Positions 55,770-64,000 of a DNA stretch of 64,000 bases are shown in pieces. Under the pieces are notes generated by a model. That model ran no database searches and was not told where the DNA came from. It saw only the letters and a list, made by a program, of their open reading frames with translations. Position numbers and translations under genes: made by a program. The stretch covers positions 558,001 to 622,000 of the forward strand of contig NW_020194555.1 in assembly GCF_002865645.1 (NCBI RefSeq), given 5' to 3'. Position 1 is the stretch's first letter; each line of letters begins with the position of its first letter. The DNA is from Hyaloscypha bicolor E. Its lineage: Eukaryota > Ascomycota > Leotiomycetes > Helotiales > Hyaloscyphaceae.

Positions 55770-56666
55770 TCTTCCTTGTTCTTGGGACAAAGTCGAGCTT
55801 TGTAATCTCGTTCTTTATCCATCGCCAGATCTTCTTAATAAGGTTTAGATCAGGGGAAGAAGGAAGCCAGTCAAACCCCTTGATCCCGTGATTTAGTCGC
55901 TACAGCCTCGCAGCCCCCTAGTGAACCTTTACTCCGTTCTCCATAAAGATAAACTTCTCTTGCTTCTCAGGGCTTAAAGAGGCATATTGAGGCCCAATAA
56001 CTGCTTCCAGAACCTAATTAGTATAGGTAGTACTACAGATTTCCTTCTTGCCCTCTAGCCTCTCAAGGAGGACTAATTCTGACTTCCAATCCCACCCCAT
56101 CGCGGCCCAAACCATTCCGCTCACCCTCCCACTCCTATATACAGATTATATATAATCTGGACAGTTCTTTTCGTTAGGCCTACCCGTAACCCAGACTCGT
56201 CCTCTCTTGCCAGTCTCAAATGCAGCCTCGTCACTCCAAGCCACGTGCTTCTAGTCACGCGTTCCCCACTAACGATACTTTATTACAAAGGCCAGTCTCC
56301 TCTTAGCTTGCTTCTCTGAAATAAAGGGTCGACAACACGCAACTCAGCGGCGGTATTCGTGTCTTTTATACTCTTGCGAATAGTAGTAATGGAGGCTTTG
56401 AGACTGAGTTTTGCCTTAACGCGTCCCCATGGCTTGCATCGATTTGTCCACGATTCGGATACGAAGCGGTAGATGCGCTGGATATCGGCTGGCTTGAGGA
56501 GTTTAGGCTTAATGACATTGCCCTTGCGCGTGGTTCTGGAGGACTCTGACTTGCTGATACGTCTTACTATTGACTTGGGGACGCCGGTTTTCTTGAAGAT
56601 TGCTTTATAGCCTTTGCCGTCTCGTTTCATCGATCTCACAGTTGATCCGACAGGGGCTGGCCACAT
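55770..56666 (-). pseudogene. Dead Tc1/mariner-type transposase
   Basis: The first 127 codons (from ATG 56666) are open and contain a helix-turn-helix, YKAIFKKTGVPKSIVRRISK. The frame then continues with stops: HVAWSDEAAFETGKRGRVWV (first catalytic Asp), MVWAAMGWDWKSEL, FIFMENGVKVH (second catalytic position, Asp to Asn) and WLPSSPDLNLIKKIW (Asp and final acidic position, Glu changed to Lys). D-to-N and E-to-K and all in-frame stops fit G-to-A/C-to-T changes of RIP. Terminal inverted repeats were not located. Confidence 0.75.
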
Positions 56667-56748
56667 CTCTCCGGGCCTATGCTCCCGCAGAACAGGGGAG
56701 GAGAGTATCGAGTCCTCTATCTTAATTCTAGAGGGTTTTTGACGTGAT

Positions 56749-56815
56749 GTGGTAAGAATCGCGTTGGTGGTAAGAATCGCGTTGGTGGTAAGAATCGCGT
56801 TGGTGGTAGGGGACG
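56749..56815 (+). repeat. Short tandem repeat, 18-bp unit, about 3.5 copies
   Basis: The unit gtggtaagaatcgcgttg is repeated three times perfectly and then a partial gtggtagg... copy follows. Confidence 0.85.
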
Positions 56816-57076
56816 CGAAAAGGGGTCCTCGCTTAAGGGTGCCACGAGTGCTGCCGCTAGCTCTTGTAAGGAATTAAGCGAGCCTCACAAAAAACTCTCT
56901 TGCCCTTCTTACTTTAAAACGCTACATTGAGACAAATATAAGTCTAAATCTCTCGCGGGCTATATTATTAGAAAGGCAAAATTAAGTAGAGTAATTACGC
57001 AGTAGAATTTTTTTTTTAATATTTAAGAGATAATCATAAACTTATTCGCGATTAAAGTTTAAGATAAACTAGAAGC
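56816..57076. other. Gene-free flank between transposase relic and solo LTR
   Basis: Becomes AT-rich from about 56930. No coding potential or named repeat. Confidence 0.4.
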
Positions 57077-57322
57077 TGTGACGGCAGGAACAGAGCAATG
57101 GAACAAGGCTCAAAGATCAATGATTTCCTATGTCTTGAGAATTTAAAGCTAAGGAGGAATAGGAGTGAGGTGTGGCAGTGGATAAGTAGGTATGGCCAAG
57201 ACCACTGAAACGCCGAGCTTTGGAAGCGAGCTTGGTTTGAACCATAGCTTGGAACCTTAGCTGAAACCAACCCCTTTGGCTGAAACCACGTCCGTATTAA
57301 CCATGTGACACCAGCCGTCACA
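57077..57322 (+). mobile_element. Solo LTR, TGTGACGGC family
   Basis: 246 bp starting TGTGACGGCAGGA and ending GCCGTCACA, flanked by a perfect 5-bp target duplication GAAGC (57072-57076 and 57323-57327). A second member is at 58216-58427. Ends and duplication size are typical of LTR retrotransposons. Confidence 0.8.
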
Positions 57323-57339
57323 GAAGCCCTAGAATTCCT

Positions 57340-57475
57340 TATCCCTTTGTCCGGTAAGACATTGCTATATTAGTGGCCGCACATGAATATCCCTAATTCG
57401 GACTATATTCTGGCCGAATTAGAGATATTCATGTGCGGCCGCTAATATGGCGATATCTCACCGGACGAAGGGATA
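57340..57475. repeat. Near-perfect 136-bp inverted repeat (hairpin)
   Basis: Arms of about 63 bp (left contains gtggccgcacatgaatat, right contains atattcatgtgcggccgc) surround a spacer of about 10 bp. Mismatches are mainly transitions. It could be a small foldback transposon. Confidence 0.8.
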
Positions 57476-57888
57476 CTTGTAGGCGATATAAGGGGAAAGC
57501 TCGCTTCGGATTGAGACCTGTTAATACTAGGACTGATCCAAATCGATATGCGATATTATAGATTTTGCCAGGCCTGAACTCAAGACAGGCTTATGTGCCT
57601 TGCTACCGAGTGTTTTGTCAGCACTTGAAATGCTCAATTAGCAGGAGTTCAACTAATGAGGTGCTTGTCAGTTCGAGCAAAAGCGGGGTAATAAGGTTCC
57701 GCTACTTTTGCAATATAGTTTGTACTGCAATACTTACTATGCAAAGCAAGCCACCACATAACTTGACAAAGTCCTTAGGGCACCAAGTCAAAGCTTGCAT
57801 ATTGCATTAAAAGAGGATTTGCCGTCCAAGATTTAATAGGCGGACTTGAGCTACTTTTCATTCTCACTCCCGAAGCCAGCTATAAAAC

Positions 57889-58696
57889 CAGTGTATTAAA
57901 CAAGTAGAGTAGGATAGAGTAGTGGGTTCTACTCATACTCTACTCAGCCAAAATATGTCCTACTTATACTCTACTCAATACTCATCGAGTATATACTTAA
58001 GTAACTTAAGTAGTGAGTCAAGTGTAAACACGTATTATAGTAGGGGAGTTTCCTGATTTAATTATTAGCTTTAAACTTACTTTAAAAGGCTATATTATAT
58101 CTAAGAATAAATAAAAGTCAAAATAAGCCCTATATATTTCTTTTCTCTTTGAATTATTATTTAGAAGTTATATATATATAATAATATATAATTATTATAT
58201 TAATTTTACTAGTATTGTAACGGCGGGATCGAGGCAATGGCCAGGGCTCAAAGATCCAAGAATCTCATGTATTGAAAATCCTAAGCTAAAGAGAAGAAGG
58301 AGAGAGAGAGAAGGAAAGGGGATAAAAGAAGGGAAATACTAGCTAAAATTACTGAAACGCCGGCTAGCTAGGTGAAACCAGTCATGTGACGGCCACCCCC
58401 ATATGGCCCCCAGCCGGCGCCGTCACAAGTATAATAAGTAGTATTAGGGGTTTTTTAAGTAATAAAAAAGGTAATAAAGGTAAAGAAAGATAATAAAGAG
58501 AAGAATTAAATAGTATTTATAATATTAAGAGAGATATTTAATAGAATAAATCATGTAATAAGTAGTCAAACTACTTAAGTAGTTTCTTCTATTCTACTCA
58601 AGCTTAGTTATAAAGGGGCTACTTATACTCTATTCAATATTCAATGGGTATATACTTAAGTAACTTAAGTAGTTTGAGTATTCCTTTGACACGCTG
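57889..58696. mobile_element. hAT-type MITE interrupted by a solo LTR
   Basis: Ends CAGTGTATTAAA and TTTGACACGCTG are inverted repeats apart from transitions. 8-bp flanks TATAAAAC (57881-57888) and TATGAGAC (58697-58704) differ by two G/A transitions. Total 808 bp, or about 590 bp without the inserted LTR. Inner parts carry actacttaagt- and tactctactcaat-type words on both sides. No coding frame. Confidence 0.65.
58216..58427 (+). mobile_element. Solo LTR, TGTGACGGC family, nested in a hAT-type MITE
   Basis: 212 bp from TGTAACGGCGGGATCG to GCGCCGTCACA with perfect 5-bp target duplication AGTAT (58211-58215 and 58428-58432). Alignable with 57077-57322 (ggcaatgg/gagcaatgg, ctcaaagatc). Confidence 0.8.
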
Positions 58697-58974
58697 TATG
58701 AGACGCGCCTGTATATTGAGTGGCTGAAATATGCTCGTCTTTATATGTAGATGTTGGGGGGTAATACACAGTAGGGGAAGAGCCAGAACCAATGGTGTTT
58801 CATTCTCAAACCGGCCGGCACTTCCGCAGACATTTGGTAGCTTTCTAGCAAGCCACAGTCATGCAAGTTTTACCGCGGTTTGCTTCAACACTCGAACTCA
58901 CGTTTATGGGAACGACGCAGCCAAGAATTTTCCGCCCATCCACAGCCAAATTCCGATTAACCCCAACGTGATCG

Positions 58975-60908
58975 CAGGCTCGGCAAAAATTCCTTAATTT
59001 CCGGTATTAATAGATATCAATGCCAGAATCGTAAGGTAGTAATAGTATTAATACTAGTATTAATTCCCCGAACCCAATTCCCTCCTTTAATCATAATTAA
59101 CTTTAGAACCACTTCCCTTATAAGAAAACTTTTGGTAGCGCAAATATTTTACTTGATTTGAGCTTTCTATTTAGCTACTTATCTTATATTTTAGACTAAA
59201 ACATATCTCAATACGGCTATTTTAAGTAAAAATAAGCTTTTGAGATTTTCGTAAGGCTTGCTTATATATTTAGTATTTTAATAAGAAATATAAATAGACT
59301 ATAATAACTCAATACCTCCTCGTAGTACGGTCTGGTAACCTGTAATAGTCAGTCTACCGATTATCTATCTCTTTAGAGAAGTATAGGACTAGAATTAAGT
59401 TCCCTAATCTAATAATAGCAAATCTTCTTTTTATTATTACTATTACTCTGACTCGAATTAACTTCTCTCCTTAACTCGAGACTCGTATCTCCTCTATTAT
59501 TTAATATTAATATACAAGATTTGCCCGCCCGTCTCTAATTAACTAGTATTTTATTCCGCTTACTAATAAAGGGAATCCGATCCTTTATATACTAATAATA
59601 CATATCTCTAATCGGGATTAAGAAGATATTAGAAATATATTTAATAGGCATTTTTATACTTGGGTTTATTTATATTATTAAGAAATTTAGGCTATTAAGG
59701 TATATTAAGGCTTAGAGATTATATAAGAATTATTTATAAATAATAAGAAAACTTTAGTAGAATAGTTTTTGTTTCTCTTTCTTTAAGTATTAGTATCTAT
59801 AGCCGGAATCTGTCTCTAAATATTAAACTAACTTATCCTCAGTATATCAAAGGATTATTCAAGTTATTCGAGTTATTCATGAATAATTCATGAATAACTT
59901 GAATAAAATAAGAGTAACGGATATCTTAAATAATTTGAGTAAAATAGAATAATTATTCATGAATAACATGAATAACCATGAATAACCACGAATAACCACG
60001 TGAAAGTCACGTGAAAGTCAATTAATTATAGTAAATTGACATATATTTAAATTTAAAAAAAGAAACTAAGGTATTTATTAACTAGCCTTATATAAGCTAA
60101 GCTAATACTTATATAAGGCTACTTAAATATAGATTTTCTATAATATATAAACTGATTATCGCTAAGGTTCGATCCGCTTACCAAGCGCCACTACTACCTG
60201 ATTGGGTAGCGAGGTGGCGCTAGGTGGCGCTAGGTAGCGCTAGGTGCGGGCCCCCGGGAAGCCCTACCCGATTAGGCTAGCTCAATCACGTGCATAGATC
60301 ACGTGCGTCATTCAAATTATTCATGATTATTCATGAATAACTTGAATAATATATGAATAAAATAAGAGTAACGGGTTTTCGCTTGAATAAAATAAGAGTA
60401 ACGGCCGTTATTCTATTCTACTCTATTCATTTGATATACTGCTTATCCTAGAGAAGTAATAACCGGATCGAGATTTAGAAAGAGAGTTTTCGGGCTTTCT
60501 CCCGAGGCAAATGGCCTAAAGGTCTAAAAGGTAGTTATACTAGGCTAGTCTGGGGCTATTAATAAGACTTTCTTGATTTAGATTATCTCTTTCATATATA
60601 TCTCCCCAGGCTAAATAATAAGAAATACAAATATAGGGCTTAATTCTTCAAATATAAGAGTTATTTTAAATTTAAGATATTATTAACTTTTATTAATAAT
60701 AGTAAGTATTTCTTTTAATAGAAAGACTAGAAATTAATGAAATTATATAATAATATATTATTACATAATTTAAATAATAAAAGAAAGAGTTAATTTTTGG
60801 GGTAAGAATCGATTCTGGTATTAATACTATTGATTCCTTGCGATACCTGAAAAATACCTCTACTATTAATACCGGTATCGATGCCTCAGGTATTTTTTGC
60901 CGAGCCTG
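58975..60908. mobile_element. hAT-type non-autonomous element (1.9 kb)
   Basis: Ends CAGGCTCGGCAAAAA and TTTTTTGCCGAGCCTG are inverted repeats, and sub-terminal blocks (ccggtattaata, agtattaatac) also recur in inverted form. Flanks CGTGATCG (58967-58974) and GGTGATCG (60909-60916) match at 7 of 8 positions, the duplication size of hAT elements. The interior is AT-rich without a transposase frame and carries another hAT-type element at 59840-60441. Confidence 0.75.
59840..60441. mobile_element. hAT-type MITE nested in a larger hAT-type element
   Basis: 602 bp with ends CAGTATATCAAAGGA and TCATTTGATATACTG and a perfect 8-bp target duplication CTTATCCT (59832-59839 and 60442-60449). The interior is full of attcatgaataacttgaata and aataaaataagagtaacgg words in both orientations. 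Size and layout match the MITE at 57889-58696. Confidence 0.85.
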
Positions 60909-60916
60909 GGTGATCG

Positions 60917-61795
60917 CTGATAGACAGAGTCTCCCCACCTATAAACTATATAACCAACGTATCCGAACCTGCCGGACGGCTGGGAGAGAGTCTGTATCGC
61001 AGTTTTAACTCAAGAGGAATAAATAGCGCCGGTCCTCAGGAACGGTGTATTCGGTTAGTCCGACAGGAGTGGATTGAGCGAATAATACGGTTTCTCCTCT
61101 GAGCCTCTATCAAAACCACAAGGGTGAGGAAATCAAGGTTGATATTCTGAGCTCTTTTGTGTTCCTGTTTCACACATCCACGACCTCCAAAACTCACTAC
61201 ACCCCTCAACCACCACCTCTGGCTTCACAAACTGCACATTATGCGGTTTGGTGTAGATTGCTCACCAATATCGAGATTGGCCAATGAGATGTCAGAATTA
61301 ATCAATAAATCGACCTTTTAGTCAATAATTCGTCCTTAATTTATTAATTGACTCAATACTAATTAAGTCAGGATATATATGTCTCTAGCGCCGTACTATT
61401 CTATGTTAAATAGCAGGGTACTAGAGGGATTGAGGCTCTTTAATTCATATCCACTTTACCCCACGGTAAGGAGAATTATTCTTTGTGGTTTGTTATAGAA
61501 GTAAGCGTTCTTCTTCGGCTACTGTCTACCTTTAGCCACTCATAAACGTACGCACGCGCATAGTTCACACAGTTATAGGAGAAACTTCACTTGGTAGCGA
61601 GACTTTTCCGGGCATCTTCATGGGCCTGGGCTTTTTATTTTACTCAAAGCGAAGGAGGGAAGAGTTTTTAAAGGTCCAAATACCGGCCCCAACGGAAATG
61701 CTTCTGGGTGACCCTCTGCGGAGTTTATTATTCATCCACTCGAGTCACACGTGACGGGGACCCAAAAAAAAACTAGTGAAACCCCATACCCGCAA
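60917..61795. other. Gene-free stretch before the CSC1-type gene
   Basis: Mixed composition, no frame with recognisable domain, ends at the stop codon of the minus-strand gene at 61796. AT-rich patch at 61290-61370. Confidence 0.4.
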
Positions 61796-64000
61796 CTAAA
61801 ACTCTGACATATCTGGTGGCGGCTTGTCAACCTGCACCTTCAATCTCCGATCGAAGTACGCCCCTCTGTTATCAATCACCACATCCTCACTCAGCTCTCT
61901 TGTCCTCCTAACCTCATCGTCACTGACCCCTAATTCATCTGTAGGGATCCAAACGCTCGGCCTTGTCTCTCGTAATACAGGATGCATAAATGCCACCGAA
62001 ATCAACATGTCGCGCTCCTCCGGATCTAGGTTCTCCAGCTCATCGTTGTGCTGCATGATGATTTTGGAAATCGGATCGTCGAGCATCTGCGCTTCTATGT
62101 CTTTGCGTCGTGGCAGTAGAGCACTGCCGCGAACTGCTTCGGTCTTGGCCAATTTCTTTTCGAGATGTGCCAGTCGGGCCTCGTCGAGTGGCCGATTGAG
62201 ACGGGCAAGTATGCCCTCGGCGGATTTAGCATCTTCACGCTGTTGAGCTTGTAAATCTTGGGATCGATGTGATGACTGTCTCTCCCAAAAGGGCGGTCTA
62301 TATTGAGTGCTCAATTTTGGCGCATGAGCCTTCTCGATATTCTGGGCGTGAGACGCAATGTTACCAGATAGATCCAAACGATCTTTCGCCTCATCTCGGG
62401 GTTCAGAATTGACAGTTTCCGAGGTTTCATGGTTGGTCAAATTGCTCCCCGTTTCGCGTTCCCCTTGGTAGTCTGCTAATAAAGCCTTGGACTCGACCTC
62501 CAATCGAACAGGGGCATACTTGAACAAAGGATCGAGATGATGCATTAGCCATATTTGATACAAGATCGTGAGGACAAGAACCACGGCCATGATGATGCCT
62601 TGCGCAGCACATGCGACGTGACCCTGAGTGTCACGAACCAAGAAAAAGAGACCAATGAGACAGACTTCCATGAAGTAGACGCCGGTGAATAGCTGATTGA
62701 TGGCGCTCGGAAAAAATAATCCACCTCCGTCAACAGTGCCTGTTCGTACGCAATAAAGTAAATTATTCTTGATCACAACCCAAAAGAGGCTAAATGTGAT
62801 AAGCATAAATAGTAATATAAGTGGAGCGATGGTAGAATAGACAAGTCCTAATCTGAGGTTAGGGCAACAGTGGCAATCGTAGCTGATGCACTACATACCG
62901 ATGACCGCAAAGGTAGTATACCATGGAATGTTACTACCAGTGCGCGTTAAATTTGTCCAGCTCAGTTTTTCGAACACTGAGTCAGGCGTATTGACATGGC
63001 CAATGACATAGAATTTGAATAATCGAATGGTTTGCAAAATGGAGGTTGCACTTAAGGACAGGGCCTGCAAGATTAAGAATGAGAAGTAGTAGTTGGCGGC
63101 CGTGGGTAGATTCGTTGCAAGGATATTTGGTACCGATGTTGGAGTGCGAATAAGTTCTTCAACAATACTGGTAAGACCGGAGGAGATGGTGGGTATGATA
63201 AAAAGTTCGACAATGAGAAAAATGAAGTACAACAACTGAAGTGAGCGCTCTCCTTCCTGGCCAGTCGTTGCACCTCTGGCCCTGTTCGTCAGGAGGCGAA
63301 GGAGGATCGGAAGTGGTCCGCTAAGAAGAATCACTTGGATGACAGGTGGGAGGGTACCTTGGATGAAGGAAATCAACCACGGAGGGAGACTGTCGATCCA
63401 TTTGAGCCAAGATGTTGACCCAGATAGGGTGGAGATTCTAGACAGTATGCCGGTGAAGAATGAGATAAGACCAAACACAAATAGCAGAATGGTAAAAAGG
63501 ACAAGGAAGACGACGAGACGGACGTAGCGAGCGCGCCAGGACAGATTTAGGCTGGGCCAGTTGATGTCCCCAGGTGAGATCTCTACCATTCTCCTCCTCA
63601 TGTGCCTAGGTGAGGTGTCGGCAACGGACTGACAAGTGAGGTGTGCTGCCTTTTGAGAATTGAATTGGACAAATGCCGATAGGTTTTTTGGATATGCGTC
63701 TGGAGTTTTGGTATCCATTTCGATTTCCTTATTCAGTCGAGCAAGTTCTCTACGGCAGTAGTAGATTGTGTCAACTTTAGTAGAAAATAAACGGCCAATG
63801 AGGGGAATTCTGGCTGCGGCTGCATGTCGGTCCTTTGGTATCCTCATAGTTTGCCGTTGCTTTGGCGTTAGGAAGTTTGCCCACGCAGCTTTGGTTTCGA
63901 GATCATATTCCAGATCGCGTACACAAGCTGCTGGAGTTGCGGGGCCCATTTCTGGACGTGCGGGAAATAAAGTTTGGCCTACTTTAGATCGGACCTCCGG
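61796..64000 (-). CDS. CSC1/OSCA-type (DUF221) osmosensitive cation channel, N-terminus outside window
   Basis: Two exons on the complement, 64000-62899 (open at the right edge) and 62847-61796, give at least 717 residues. The soluble loop is followed by many spans: YVRLVVFLVLFTILLFVFGL, then the pore-region phrases WLISFIQGTLPPVIQVILLS and LYFIFLIVELFIIPTISSGL, NYYFSFLILQALSLSATSIL, and after the intron GLVYSTIAPLILLFMLITFS and LFTGVYFMEVCLIGLFFLVR. This order is that of fungal CSC1/RSN1 proteins, plasma- or endomembrane channels gated by tension. The C-terminal tail (about 220 residues) is cytosolic and charged. The window lacks the first spans. No frame damage is seen. Confidence 0.88.

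Noticed and set aside
57052..57321. 89-codon minus-strand frame
   Set aside because: It coincides with a solo LTR bounded by target duplications and is not a gene.
58731..58997. 88-codon plus-strand frame
   Set aside because: It crosses the boundary of the hAT-type element at 58975 and has no recognisable domain.

Overview
The window is nuclear DNA of a filamentous ascomycete (Pezizomycotina; Leotiomycetes is my best guess, but that is inference). Genes carry several short introns with GTRAGT donors, CTRAY branch points and YAG acceptors. Housekeeping genes are fungal-type. Transposon DNA shows the C-to-T/G-to-A decay of repeat-induced point mutation (RIP). I see no rRNA, tRNA or CRISPR array.

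Layout. 1-1552: 3' part of an Ayg1-type melanin hydrolase (minus). 1.6-2.4 kb: no gene. 2.4-19.3 kb: gene-free AT-rich block of RIP-decayed transposons, with one Ty1/Copia element inserted into an older copy of the same family, two solo LTRs and tandem repeats. 19.5-20.1 kb: a foldback element. 20.4-20.8 kb: a HET-gene relic. 21.2-41 kb: compact core genes: secreted GH125 mannosidase; POL32 and RAD18 (divergent); CHM7; TRS85 and CCA1 (divergent); a TTI2-like gene with a problematic 5' half; FIG4 and a J-domain protein (divergent).

41.1-48.8 kb is the most interesting part. Three adjacent multidomain genes look like a pathway that makes an activated sugar-like (or similar) donor and uses it in the Golgi. 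One is a nucleotide-sugar transporter that appears fused to a lumenal, glycosyltransferase-like domain. The second is an APH/choline-kinase-like domain fused to a degenerate nucleotidyltransferase. The third is an intact-looking nucleotidyltransferase fused to a HAD phosphatase. Kinase, nucleotidyltransferase, phosphatase, transporter and transferase are the steps expected for such a route; the product is unknown.

49-61 kb: LRR-like and other gene relics, a seven-helix membrane protein (51-52 kb), a dead Tc1/mariner transposase, and a dense set of nested small transposons (hAT-type elements with 8-bp target duplications, solo LTRs with 5-bp duplications, a 136-bp hairpin). 61.8 kb to the right edge: a CSC1/OSCA-type channel gene cut by the window end.

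Exon coordinates were worked out by hand from splice motifs, frame and family conservation; totals were checked to keep frame, but transcripts were not available.
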